Shown: positions 1 through 8,552, counted from the stretch's first letter. The stretch is 64,000 nucleotides of DNA from an uncultured Faecalibacterium sp. (GCA_934511465.1 CAKSWG010000004.1:1-64000); one strand, 5' to 3'. Notes: generated by a model from the sequence alone, not told the origin. Numbers and translations are program-made.

Positions 1-1521
1 TTCGGGCACATCTTCCATCTGCCCATGAAGTTCTTTGCCACCCGCAAGACCGGTGATATCACCACCCGTTATTCGGACGCAAATACCATCAAATCCATCT
101 TCACCAGCATTGCGCTGAGCCTGATCATGGATATCTCCATGGCCATCATCACCGGCATCATCCTGTTCCGCATGAACGCGATGCTATTCTCCATCTCGCT
201 GTTCATGGCTCTGGTAAGCATCCTGCTGGTGCTGATCTACAAGCAGCCCTATAAAAAGATCAACGAAGAGACCATGGTGCAGTCCGCTGCCCTGAACAGC
301 CAGATGATTGAGAGCCTGCGCGGCATCGAGACCGTCAAGTGCAACGCCAACGAGGACACCGAGCTGGAAAACCTCGAGCGCGAATACATCAAGAGCCTGA
401 AGATCAGCCTGCGTTCCAGCCGCATCAGCACCACGCAGGGCCTGATCTCCTCCTTCATCTCCATGGGCTTCAGCATGCTGACCACCTATGTGGGCATCAG
501 TCAGGTGCTGAACGGCGAGATGACGCTGGGCGGCTTTATGGCTTTCAGCACCCTGTCCTCCTACTTCACTTCCCCGCTGAGCAGCCTGATCGGCTTGCAG
601 ATGCAGATCCAGGAAGCCAACATTTCCATGAAGCGTCTGACCGAGATCATGGATTACGAAGCCGAGACCGACGGCGATGCAGACCGCTCTGCACTGGAAA
701 AGGTGGAGGGTGATATCGAGTTCAAGGATGTCACCTTCCGTTACGGCAACCGCACTCCTGCGCTGGACCATGTCAGCTTTACCATTCCCGCCGGCAAAAA
801 GGTGGCTCTGGTGGGCAGCAGCGGCAGCGGCAAATCCACCATTACCAAGATGCTGCTCAAGTACTACGAGCCGGAGGATGGCGAGATCGATTTCAACGGC
901 GTGAATCTGCAAGAGTACACCTGCGATTCCGTCCGCCGCGCCATCTCCTATGTGCCGCAGAACGTTGAGCTGTTCAGCAAGACCATCTACGATAACATCC
1001 GCGTTTCCCGCATGGATGCTACCATGGACGAGGTCAAGGAAGCGGCCAAGAAGGCAGATGCACACGAGTTCATCCGCCACCTGCCCTTGCAGTACAACAC
1101 CTATCTGGAAGAAGCCGGCAACGGCCTGTCCGGCGGTGAAAAGCAGCGCATTGCGCTGGCCCGCGCCTTCCTGAAGGACTCCAACCTCTACATTCTGGAC
1201 GAGTCTACCAGCAACCTTGACTTTGCAACGGAGAACCTGATCTTCAACATGATCTACGATCAGCTTGCCGATCGTTCCATGCTGATCGTTGCGCACCGTC
1301 TGTCCACCGTCCGTGACTGTGACATGATCCTTGTGATGGATCACGGCAAGATCGTGGAGCGCGGCACGCACGACGAACTGCTTGCCATGGGCGGCAAATA
1401 TGCCGAGCTGTGGAACATGCAGCAGGGCATCTACCGCAGCCGCAAGAAGGAAGAGCCCAAGCAGCCTGTTGCACAGGCCGTTGTGGAAGAGGACGAGGAC
1501 GGCGAGTCCATCACCTACTGA
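1..1521 (+). CDS. Bacteriocin-type ABC exporter, C-terminal part (5' end outside window)
   Basis: The frame is open from base 1, so the gene starts upstream and only about 506 residues are visible. They comprise the second half of an ABC transmembrane domain (hydrophobic segments near nt 100-260 and 420-570) and a full nucleotide-binding domain: Walker A GSSGSGKST at nt 814-840, signature LSGGEKQR near 1126-1149, Walker B LYILDEST near 1189-1212, and the H-loop AHRLST near 1291. The layout fits exporters of the peptidase-containing (C39) or NHLM bacteriocin class, which pump double-glycine leader peptides out of the cell; whether a peptidase domain is present cannot be seen. The acidic C-terminal tail ends GESITY. 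An HlyD-like adaptor lies downstream, as expected for this class. The family call is secure; the substrate is unknown. Confidence 0.88.
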   Translation, partial: FGHIFHLPMKFFATRKTGDITTRYSDANTIKSIFTSIALSLIMDISMAIITGIILFRMNAMLFSISLFMALVSILLVLIYKQPYKKINEETMVQSAALNSQMIESLRGIETVKCNANEDTELENLEREYIKSLKISLRSSRISTTQGLISSFISMGFSMLTTYVGISQVLNGEMTLGGFMAFSTLSSYFTSPLSSLIGLQMQIQEANISMKRLTEIMDYEAETDGDADRSALEKVEGDIEFKDVTFRYGNRTPALDHVSFTIPAGKKVALVGSSGSGKSTITKMLLKYYEPEDGEIDFNGVNLQEYTCDSVRRAISYVPQNVELFSKTIYDNIRVSRMDATMDEVKEAAKKADAHEFIRHLPLQYNTYLEEAGNGLSGGEKQRIALARAFLKDSNLYILDESTSNLDFATENLIFNMIYDQLADRSMLIVAHRLSTVRDCDMILVMDHGKIVERGTHDELLAMGGKYAELWNMQQGIYRSRKKEEPKQPVAQAVVEEDEDGESITY

Positions 1522-1665
1522 TCGGCCGCACATCCCCCTAAATATGACCGCTGGGGACCATCGATGCTGACAACCGGAGCCTGATTGTCTGGCCTGCCCT
1601 GCATAAGGAAGATGGTGTTCCCCTGATAAGGCTCTGCCTGTTCAGGTGACTATGCCTCACTATGG

Positions 1666-1702
1666 TGTGCCCGGAGGCAAAAGGCCTCCGGGCACATTTT
1701 GT
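1666..1702 (+). terminator. Intrinsic terminator or attenuator after the exporter gene
   Basis: A perfect 13-bp stem (1666-1678 with 1684-1696, arm TGTGCCCGGAGGC) has a 5-base loop and is followed by TTTT. It lies between the ABC gene and the small gene at 1734, so it may partly uncouple the exporter from the downstream genes. Confidence 0.7.
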
Positions 1703-1733
1703 ATTGTAATGGAAGGAAACCGAGGTATCCAAT

Positions 1734-2183
1734 ATGAATGAGATCAAAGTAGCTGAAAACAAGACCCTCAAGCTGACCAATGTCCTCTCCCGCGAGATCC
1801 TGCCGGAGGAAATGGCCAATATGCCGCTGATCCTGACCCAGATGCACAACTTCATCAAGAGCAACAACGCACAGCCCATCGGCCCCATCATCCAGTCCTT
1901 TGCTGTGGGTGAGGACCGCCAGATGCACCTGTACCTGTTGCAGCAGGCCACCCAGCTCATCAGCCAGATGGAGCCGGGCTACCACATGGATGGCGTTCTG
2001 CGCGTGAAGAACTGCCTGTACGCCCACTATACCGGCCCCATGAGCGACAGCCAGCTGGCTTCCTACAAGCTGCAAGTGTACGCCTTTGAGAACGACCAGA
2101 AGCTGACCGGCACCTCTTATACGATCTACGTCAATCAGGATTCCGACGACGCTGTGATCGATGTCTTTATGGAGACCAAATAA
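1734..2183 (+). CDS. Small exporter-linked protein with GyrI-like (effector-binding) fold, function unknown
   Basis: 149 residues with no signal peptide or membrane segment. The C-terminal half (a hydrophobic strand, YAHYTGPMSD, then SYTIYVNQ and a final VIDVFMETK strand) has the rhythm of GyrI/AraC effector-binding domains, where a GPY-like turn is followed by a YEIY-like strand and a closing hydrophobic strand. No DNA-binding domain is attached. The start has a GGAAGGAAAC Shine-Dalgarno (SD) upstream. It sits between an exporter and its adaptor, with 2 nt to the next gene, which suggests a cytoplasmic accessory, sensor or immunity-like role; this is inference. The fold assignment is by eye and tentative. 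Confidence 0.6.
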   Translation: MNEIKVAENKTLKLTNVLSREILPEEMANMPLILTQMHNFIKSNNAQPIGPIIQSFAVGEDRQMHLYLLQQATQLISQMEPGYHMDGVLRVKNCLYAHYTGPMSDSQLASYKLQVYAFENDQKLTGTSYTIYVNQDSDDAVIDVFMETK

Positions 2184-2185
2184 TT

Positions 2186-3298
2186 ATGACGATGAAAGTT
2201 CAAAGCCTGACGGATCTACAGGACCGCCGCATCATGATGGACCGGGACGTGCCGCCCTATGGCTACGCCTTTGTCATTCTGGTGGGTATCTTTATGGTGT
2301 TCCTCATTGCATGGAGCACCCAGACCAACCGCATTTATGTCAGCCAGAACAGCGGCACGGTGCAGGCCAGCAACAAGACCTATATCATGTCCAGCTACTC
2401 CGGCTCCATCACCGAGCTGTATATCTCGGAGGGCAGCTATGTGAACGAGGGCGACCTCGTTGCCCACATCAAGAGCACCGATATCGACATGCAGCAGGAC
2501 AACCTGGAAAGCCAGCTCAAGATCTACCAGACCCAGCTGGACCAGTACAACAAGCTGCTGCAAAGTGTGCAGGACGACACTAACTATTTCAGCGAGACCG
2601 ATCCCGAGGACCAGCCTTACTACTACCAGTACGAGACTTACAAGAGTCAGGTCTCCCAAAAGACCTTTGATGCCACCGCTTATCAGGCTGCCGGCTACTC
2701 GGATGCCCAGATCAAGACCATGATGGAGCAGAGCCAGAGCGAGATGGAAGCCCTGTACTACTCCACCATGCAGTCCATCTCCCAGAGCATCACCAGCGCA
2801 CAGAGCAATGTGGACAACATCAAGGCGCAGATCGAGGCGCTGAACACCGGCGCCAACGATTATTACCTCTATGCACCCACCTCCGGCGTGATCCACATGG
2901 ATACGCCTTATAAAGAGGGCATGGTGCTGAGCGCCGGTTCCCCGCTTGCCACCGTGGCCAGCGAGAACGACGATCTGGAGATCGTGGCCATGGTCACGGT
3001 GAACGACCGTCCGCTGCTGCATGTGGGCGACCCGTGCAAGATCGCCATCACCGGCCTTTCGGAGTATTCCTACGGCACCCTGACCGGCACCGTGACGGCC
3101 ATTGACAGCGATATCACGGCCAGCACCTCCGGCTCCTACTACAAAATGACCATCAAGCCCGACACCAGCTATGTGGTGAGCAAGAGCGGTGATAAGGTGG
3201 ATCTTTCCAACGGTATGAGCGTGACCGCCCGCGTGGAATACGACCAGCTCACCTACTTCGAGTATGCGATGGAAGCCTTGGGTGTGCTGTTCCGCTAA
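2186..3298 (+). CDS. HlyD-type membrane fusion (adaptor) protein of the exporter
   Basis: 370 residues. A short cytoplasmic N-terminus is followed by one transmembrane helix at about residues 28-48 (FVILVGIFMVFLIAW). Then come a biotinyl-lipoyl-like half domain (GSITELYISEGSYVNEGDLV), a long coiled-coil segment rich in Gln, Ser and Asp (about 95-210), the second half of the lipoyl domain (YAPTSGVIHM..YKEGMVLSAGSPL) and a beta-barrel region. This is the standard architecture of adaptors that pair with bacteriocin and type I exporters. The start lies 2 nt after the previous stop with no strong SD, so translation is probably coupled; a second ATG at 2192 is possible. Confidence 0.85.
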   Translation: MTMKVQSLTDLQDRRIMMDRDVPPYGYAFVILVGIFMVFLIAWSTQTNRIYVSQNSGTVQASNKTYIMSSYSGSITELYISEGSYVNEGDLVAHIKSTDIDMQQDNLESQLKIYQTQLDQYNKLLQSVQDDTNYFSETDPEDQPYYYQYETYKSQVSQKTFDATAYQAAGYSDAQIKTMMEQSQSEMEALYYSTMQSISQSITSAQSNVDNIKAQIEALNTGANDYYLYAPTSGVIHMDTPYKEGMVLSAGSPLATVASENDDLEIVAMVTVNDRPLLHVGDPCKIAITGLSEYSYGTLTGTVTAIDSDITASTSGSYYKMTIKPDTSYVVSKSGDKVDLSNGMSVTARVEYDQLTYFEYAMEALGVLFR

Positions 3299-3354
3299 GC
3301 ACCTTTGTGTTGAACGTCAGCCGCCTTTATATCACCCAAAGAGGTACACTTACT

Positions 3355-4866
3355 ATGAAATCAACCGCAAAAAAACTGGCCGTTTGTGCGGCAGCGCTTT
3401 GTCTGCTGGCATGCGGCACAGCTGTGTCTGCGGCCGCAGCAAGCCCGGCGTCCGGCCTTGCCCTGAGCAACGTTTCGCTGCCGTGGAGTCAGGACGTGCC
3501 TGCCGAGAGCATCGACGCCGGCAGCTATACGGCCAACATGCTGCTGGGCTCTTCGCAGCAGCTGTCCCCTGTGGTGCGTCCGCGCAACTCCACGGATTCC
3601 GTCGTCTTTATCTCGGACGATACCTCCATCCTGACCGTGAGCAATACCGGCGTGGTGCAGGCTGTGGGCGTTGGCACCACCCGCATCACGGCTGCCGCAG
3701 GCAACCAGATCTGTGCCTACACCATCGTGGTCTCTATGGATTCTTCCATGATCGTGACCGAGATGGACCTTTCCCTGTCGTCCAACATCATCTATGTGGG
3801 CAACTCGGTATCGGCACAGCTGCAAGTGCTGCCCAGTTCTGCCGCCAGCTACGCCACCATCGCCCTCACCTCTTCCAACGAGAATGTGGCCACGGTGAAT
3901 AACTTCGGCCGTGTTACCGGCGTTGCGCCCGGCACTGCCACCATCACGGCCACCTGCGGCTCTGTCTCGGCAACCACCAAGGTGACAGTCGTGGCCGACC
4001 CCACCAACGCTTCTTCCGGTTCTTCTGCCAACAGCGGTCAGGTGATCACGGTCGATCCTTCCTATATCGTGCTCAAGCCCGGTGCCACCCGCACCCTGAC
4101 GGCCAGCGCAAAGCCCTCTTCTGCATCCCAGAAGTTCACCTTTAAATCGGCCAACAGCAGCATTGCAACGGTGAGCCCCAGCGGCGTGATCACAGCTGTG
4201 GGCACCGGTGCCACCTCCATCACGGTCTCCAACGGCACCGCTTCCGCCATGGTCACGGTCATTGTCAACCGCTCGGCGGCAGCCTCCTCCGATGCTTCTT
4301 CGGACGGCAGCTCCACCGACCCGGACAACGATACTCCCATTGCGCTGGACCCCGTTGTGCAGGCCATTCAGGACAGTGAGGACAACGAGATCGTGTTCAC
4401 GCAGGCCGAGGTGCCTACCGTGACCGGCGATATCCTCAACGCCCTGCGCACCACCGGCAAGAGCCTGTGCGTGGTGGGCGATGGCTACACCATGCAGATC
4501 GCAGGCAGCGATGTCAAGAGCACCACCAGTGAGCTGGACACCATGCTCGTGCTGACCGAAAGCGAGGAAGGCATCGAGTTTGAGCTGGACAAGGGCAAAG
4601 CCCTTCCCTGCTCGGTGCGCATCGATCTGGACGTGAGCACCTACACCCGCCTGTACCTGTACAACACCACCTCCGGCAAGTGGCAGTACCTGAACAGCTA
4701 CACAGACGGTGTCATTACCGCTGACACGGCTGGCCGTTACCTGCTGACCAACCAGAACATGAAGTTCGCCAACATCAACTGGACCTTCTTTATTGCAGGC
4801 GGTGTGACCATCGTGATCATCGGCATTGCCTACATCGTGCTGAAAAAGCGCTACTGGTTCTGGTAA
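3355..4866 (+). CDS. Exported protein with three Big2 Ig-like domains and a C-terminal membrane anchor
   Basis: 503 residues starting at the ATG preceded by AGAGGT. The N-terminus is a signal peptide (KSTAKKLAVCAAALCLLACG) that contains LLAC, a possible lipobox, as well as a VSAAA signal peptidase I-like site. Three bacterial Ig-like type 2 repeats follow, each with the pattern S..N..IATV...G.VT.V..GTATIT (about residues 55-130, 135-215 and 230-310), then a Ser/Asp-rich linker, a beta-rich domain (about 345-470) and a C-terminal helix ending KKRYWFW. Big2 domains usually mediate surface binding. As the last gene of the export cassette it could act outside the cell with the transported product. 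The function is unknown. Confidence 0.75.
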   Translation: MKSTAKKLAVCAAALCLLACGTAVSAAAASPASGLALSNVSLPWSQDVPAESIDAGSYTANMLLGSSQQLSPVVRPRNSTDSVVFISDDTSILTVSNTGVVQAVGVGTTRITAAAGNQICAYTIVVSMDSSMIVTEMDLSLSSNIIYVGNSVSAQLQVLPSSAASYATIALTSSNENVATVNNFGRVTGVAPGTATITATCGSVSATTKVTVVADPTNASSGSSANSGQVITVDPSYIVLKPGATRTLTASAKPSSASQKFTFKSANSSIATVSPSGVITAVGTGATSITVSNGTASAMVTVIVNRSAAASSDASSDGSSTDPDNDTPIALDPVVQAIQDSEDNEIVFTQAEVPTVTGDILNALRTTGKSLCVVGDGYTMQIAGSDVKSTTSELDTMLVLTESEEGIEFELDKGKALPCSVRIDLDVSTYTRLYLYNTTSGKWQYLNSYTDGVITADTAGRYLLTNQNMKFANINWTFFIAGGVTIVIIGIAYIVLKKRYWFW

Positions 4867-4890
4867 GCCAAACCTCTATAGAAACAACAA

Positions 4891-4928
4891 AGCCCCTCTC
4901 TGCGATATCAGAGAGGAGCTTCTTTTTT
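4891..4928 (+). terminator. Intrinsic terminator of the export cassette
   Basis: A stem of about 12 bp (AGCCCCTCTCTG with CAGAGAGGAGCT, one mismatch) is followed by a TCTTTTTT run. It lies between the convergent Big2 gene and glmS. Confidence 0.75.
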
Positions 4929-5005
4929 GCGTTATTTTCTGGTCCCTGCAAAGGCCCTACCGTCTCAGAGGGGCCTGCGAGGCTTTCTGGCGGCGTTTTG
5001 CGTGA

Positions 5006-6826
5006 TCATTCCACCGTTACGCTCTTTGCCAGATTGCGCGGCTTATCCACGTCGCAGCCGCGCAGAACGGCCATATAGTAGGCAAACAGCTGCAACGGCA
5101 CGATGAGCTGCAACGGCATCAGGATATCCTCGTACTCATCCAGCCGGATCACTGCATCGGCCACGCCTTCGGGCACCACGGCGTCCTTTGTGGTGAACAG
5201 CAGTACCCTTGCACCGCGGCTGCGGGTCTCTTTGGCGTTGGAGATGGTCTTTTCGTACACCTGTTTCTGGGTAGCCAGCGCGATCACCGGCACGCCGTCC
5301 GTGATCAGGCTGATGGTGCCATGCTTGAGCTCCCCTGCCGCGTAGGCGTCCGAGTGCACATAGCTGATCTCCTTGAGCTTCAGGCTGCCTTCCAGCGAGA
5401 GCGCATAGTCGAACCCGCGGCCAATAAAGAAGCAGCTCTGGGTGTTCACATAGCGGCTGGCAAGGTACTTGATCTGCTCACAGTCCGCAAGGCGTGGCTT
5501 GATCACCTCCGGCGCACGCAGCAGCTGGGCGGTGTAGCAGCGGGTGTCTGCCTCGCTCAGGCGGCCGCGCGCATAGGCCAGACGCAGTGCAAACAGATAT
5601 AGCACGCACATCTGCACCATATACGCCTTGGTGGAAGCCACCGCGATCTCCGGCCCGGCATAGGTGTACATCACGTAGTCCGCCGCGCGTGCAATGGAGC
5701 TGCCCACCACGTTCACGATGGCCAGCACCGGCACGCCGCGGCTCTTGGCCAGTTTGAGGGCGGCCAGCGTATCGCTGGTCTCGCCGGACTGGCTGATGAT
5801 GATCACCAGATCGTTCTTTTCCAGAATGGGGTCCCGGTAGCGGAACTCGCTGGCAATGTCCACCTCAGCAGGCACACGGGCCAGCGCTTCAATGGCGGTC
5901 TTGCCCACCATACCGGCGTGCATGGCCGTGCCGCAGCCCACCAGATGCACCCGGCCAATGCCGCGCAGCACTTCGTCGGTCAGCTCCGGGATACGCAGCA
6001 CCGGCATCCCGTCCTCTACGCGGGGGCTCACTGTGGCCGTGATGGCCGCAGGCTGCTCGTTGATCTCCTTGAGCATAAAATGCGGATATCCGCCCTTTTC
6101 TGCCGCTTCCATGTCCCAGTCTGCCGTGAGCTGCCGGCGTTCCACCGGCTCACCGAATTCGTTGTAGAAGCGGATGCCCTCGGCTGTGCAGACGGCCATG
6201 TCGCCCTCTTCCAGCACGCTGTACTTCCGGGTATATTTGAGCAGCGCCGGGATGTCCGACGCAATAAAATTTTCGCCTTCGCCCCAGCCCACGATCAGCG
6301 GGCTTTCGCGCTTGACTGCAAAAACGGTGTCCGGATAATCCCGGAACAGCACCGCCAGCGCATAGCTGCCGCGCACATTGGCAAGGGCCTCTTGCAGCGC
6401 ACGCAGCGGGTCGCCGGTGTAGCAGCTGTCGATCAGCTTTACCAGCACCTCGGTGTCGGTCTCGCTCTGGAAGGTATAGCCCCTTGCAATGAGGCGCTCC
6501 TTCAGGATGCCGTAATTTTCAATGATGCCGTTGTGCACGATGCTCACACGCGGGGTGGAATGCGGGTGGCTGTTCACATCGCTGGGCTCTCCATGGGTGG
6601 CCCAGCGGGTGTGGCCGATGCCGCAGAAGCTTTGTGCCAGCTGCTGCGCGGCCAGCTTTTCCCGCAGGGCGGCGAGCCGTCCCTTGGTTTTTACCACGCG
6701 GATGCCGCCGTCCAGCGCAAGCGCCACACCGGCGGAATCATATCCGCGATACTCCAGCTTCTCCAGACCATCCAGCAGCACATCCTGTGCACTGCGCTTA
6801 CCGACATAACCAACGATGCCGCACAT
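5006..6826 (-). CDS. glmS: Glutamine-fructose-6-phosphate aminotransferase
   Basis: 606 residues. The enzyme makes glucosamine-6-phosphate from fructose-6-phosphate and glutamine, the entry step to peptidoglycan amino sugars. The start is set at MCGIVGYVG because the Cys after the initiator Met is the glutaminase nucleophile; an in-frame ATG 15 nt upstream lies in the SD (GGAGGTG at 6835-6841) and is rejected. An N-terminal glutaminase domain is followed by two SIS sugar-isomerase domains (SQSGETSDT) and the conserved end PRNLAKSVTVE. The 5' leader carries a glmS ribozyme, so expression should fall as glucosamine-6-phosphate rises. Confidence 0.97.
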   Translation of the reverse strand: MCGIVGYVGKRSAQDVLLDGLEKLEYRGYDSAGVALALDGGIRVVKTKGRLAALREKLAAQQLAQSFCGIGHTRWATHGEPSDVNSHPHSTPRVSIVHNGIIENYGILKERLIARGYTFQSETDTEVLVKLIDSCYTGDPLRALQEALANVRGSYALAVLFRDYPDTVFAVKRESPLIVGWGEGENFIASDIPALLKYTRKYSVLEEGDMAVCTAEGIRFYNEFGEPVERRQLTADWDMEAAEKGGYPHFMLKEINEQPAAITATVSPRVEDGMPVLRIPELTDEVLRGIGRVHLVGCGTAMHAGMVGKTAIEALARVPAEVDIASEFRYRDPILEKNDLVIIISQSGETSDTLAALKLAKSRGVPVLAIVNVVGSSIARAADYVMYTYAGPEIAVASTKAYMVQMCVLYLFALRLAYARGRLSEADTRCYTAQLLRAPEVIKPRLADCEQIKYLASRYVNTQSCFFIGRGFDYALSLEGSLKLKEISYVHSDAYAAGELKHGTISLITDGVPVIALATQKQVYEKTISNAKETRSRGARVLLFTTKDAVVPEGVADAVIRLDEYEDILMPLQLIVPLQLFAYYMAVLRGCDVDKPRNLAKSVTVE

Positions 6827-6894
6827 ACAAAACACCTCCATACCGACCGTTCCCGCGCAAAAAGGCGCAGTGACACACGGCCAGCTCTCTTGTA

Positions 6895-7067
6895 CAGTTT
6901 ATGTTCTTGTATGGCTTTCTTTGAAGGGATCTGTTGCGGTATTGCTGCCGTTTTTTGCCCTTCTCTGCGGCTGGTCTAGCCCTCAGCCGGAGAAACATCC
7001 GCCGAATCTTTCGATGATTCCTCTCCTCGTCACCCTCGCGGCTGTCACCCGCGTGGCCCGGCGCTTT
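6895..7067 (-). ncRNA. glmS ribozyme (glucosamine-6-phosphate-activated self-cleaving riboswitch)
   Basis: The glmS leader, read on the minus strand, begins with AGCGCC at 7065-7060, the bases just after the cleavage site in the family. It continues with GTGACGAGGAGAGGAATCAT, CGAAAGATTCGGCGGATG and CTCCGGCTGAGGGC, which match the conserved core (GACGAGG..ATCG..TTCGGCGGATG..CTCCGGCTGAG). A variable 3' arm with AGAAGGG..CCCTTC pairing follows. It lies immediately upstream of glmS and downstream of a promoter, as expected. The 3' boundary is approximate. Confidence 0.92.
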
Positions 7068-7108
7068 GCGTTACCTGTTTGTGCTGCATTTCCCCTTTCC
7101 GATGCTTT

Positions 7109-7114
7109 ATTATA
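7109..7114 (-). promoter_or_regulatory. -10 element of the glmS ribozyme transcript
   Basis: TATAAT preceded by TGC (extended -10) lies about 43 nt upstream of the ribozyme cleavage site. No good -35 is visible; TGGCAT at 17 bp is weak. Confidence 0.65.
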
Positions 7115-7120
7115 GCACAA

Positions 7121-7139
7121 AGGCTGGCTCAATGCCAGC
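7121..7139 (-). terminator. Possible weak terminator overlapping the membrane-protein stop codon
   Basis: A 7-bp inverted repeat (GGCTGGC/GCCAGCC) spans the stop of the upstream gene and is followed on the minus strand by TTTGTG. It lies directly upstream of the glmS -10. Confidence 0.35.
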
Positions 7140-7686
7140 CCAGTGTTTTATGCAGTTTTGGCCGCCATACCAGCCGGTACATCATGAGCATGTTGTGCAG
7201 CGCCCGGTCGTACAGCACAAAGGCAACATTGCCCATGGCCAGCGTTGCCAGCGAGACCGCCAGCGCCGTGGTGCGCAGCTCCTGCGAGATGCTGCCCGCC
7301 GGCACCAGCAGAAATACCAGCCCATACATGGCCAGCACTGCGCCGTTGCACAGCAGCAGCTTGCACACAAAGCGCAGAACGGCAGGGCGGATGCGCTCAA
7401 ACTTCGGCTTTGCCAGCGGGTAATACCCCAGCAGGAACACAAAGATGAGCGCCACCTCTTTATCTGGCACGAACAGCAGCGCCAGCAGGCTGACCGCCGC
7501 ATAGGCCGTGAGGGCCAGCTGCATGCCGCACTCCACACACACAGTTGCAATGAGAAAGCCCGCAATGGCGGGCGCAATGAACATGGCAATGGGGATCACG
7601 GCCCCCAGCAGCATCAGCGCAACGCACAGTGCCGCCACGATGCCGCAATAGGCCATGGCCCAGCTTTTTTGATGTTTCCGGTTCAT
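7129..7686 (-). CDS. Conserved integral membrane protein, function unknown
   Basis: 185 residues with about five hydrophobic segments (near residues 10-35, 37-55, 60-85, 107-130 and 138-160) and a basic C-terminus rich in Arg and Lys. The organisation resembles small substrate-binding S components of ECF transporters or other short polytopic proteins, but no signature is recognisable. It overlaps the DUF5685-like gene upstream by an ATGA, so the two are likely translated together. SD GGGAG precedes the start. Confidence 0.6.
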   Translation of the reverse strand: MNRKHQKSWAMAYCGIVAALCVALMLLGAVIPIAMFIAPAIAGFLIATVCVECGMQLALTAYAAVSLLALLFVPDKEVALIFVFLLGYYPLAKPKFERIRPAVLRFVCKLLLCNGAVLAMYGLVFLLVPAGSISQELRTTALAVSLATLAMGNVAFVLYDRALHNMLMMYRLVWRPKLHKTLGWH

Positions 7687-8552
7687 GGGATCTCCCAGTT
7701 TTCGTTTTCCGTTCCGGCTTCCAGCGGGTCCACCGCATGGTGCAGGCCCAGCAGCATGATGTTGTCCAGCAGGCTGCGGTTCAGCTTGATATCCAGCAAC
7801 CCATAGACACGGATCAGGTCGTTGGCGGCGGCCAGCGCCTGCCGACGGGCATTTTCCACTGCCGCGGCCTGCCCTTTCAGCTCGTTGACCACAAACACGT
7901 TGTAGCGGCCGCTGCGCTTATCCATCTCAAAGCGCTCGGCCTTATCCAGCAGGTAAAAAATGCGGCCGATGCTGCTGCCAATGTAGCGCATGCTCTTGCG
8001 CTGGCTGGGGTCATCGGTGGCAAGGGTGGAATACAGGGCGCCGTAAATGTTGCTCATGGGCTCGGCGGCAAGGGCATAATTTTTGGCGCTCAGGTTCATC
8101 TGCACCACCGCCTGCGCGCGCTCCTGCACGAACAGCCGTTCCAGCGCCGGATTCTCCTCCACTGCGCGCTCGTACGCACGGCGCAGCAGCAGCCGGTCCA
8201 CCGCGCGGCGCAGCCGCTTGAGGGGCCGCAGCTCGCTGTACCGGCGGTCCTGCAAGTTGTGCCAGCCCAGCAGCACCTCCACCTGCGCGGCCAGCCGGAT
8301 GCCCTGTGTCTGGCACATCATTTTGTGCCAGCTCAGCGTGCCGGGCACCCGCTTGCAGCAGCAAGTGGCCTGCCGTCCGGCCAGACTGTCCGAAAGGATG
8401 GCAAACAGCACGCCGTTGTACCGCAGCAGATGGCAGGCATAAAGGCCGTACACATCGTACAGCTGCCGCCGCACCCCGCGCAGGTAGCGCAGATAGATGT
8501 TGTAATCCCGGATGGTCAGCTCCGGCAGATATGGCCGCATCCTGCCCTTCAT
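7683..8552 (-). CDS. DUF5685-family protein, function unknown
   Basis: 289 residues. The N-terminus (MKGRMRPYLPELTIRDYNIY, then RQLYDVYGLYACHLLRYNGVLFAIL) matches the opening pattern of DUF5685 proteins, which begin with a short RP.KPELK..EY segment and a helical region. The protein is mostly helical and basic, with Cys residues (TCCCKRVPG, MMCQTQG) in the usual middle region. The ATG at 8552 has an AAAGGTG SD and lies downstream of a clear promoter; a longer upstream reading would cross that promoter. It overlaps the following membrane-protein gene by 4 nt. The biological role is unknown. Confidence 0.65.
   Translation of the reverse strand: MKGRMRPYLPELTIRDYNIYLRYLRGVRRQLYDVYGLYACHLLRYNGVLFAILSDSLAGRQATCCCKRVPGTLSWHKMMCQTQGIRLAAQVEVLLGWHNLQDRRYSELRPLKRLRRAVDRLLLRRAYERAVEENPALERLFVQERAQAVVQMNLSAKNYALAAEPMSNIYGALYSTLATDDPSQRKSMRYIGSSIGRIFYLLDKAERFEMDKRSGRYNVFVVNELKGQAAAVENARRQALAAANDLIRVYGLLDIKLNRSLLDNIMLLGLHHAVDPLEAGTENENWEIP

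Noticed and set aside
6827-6841. Upstream ATG start for glmS
   Set aside because: Would bury the catalytic N-terminal Cys and lies within the SD itself.
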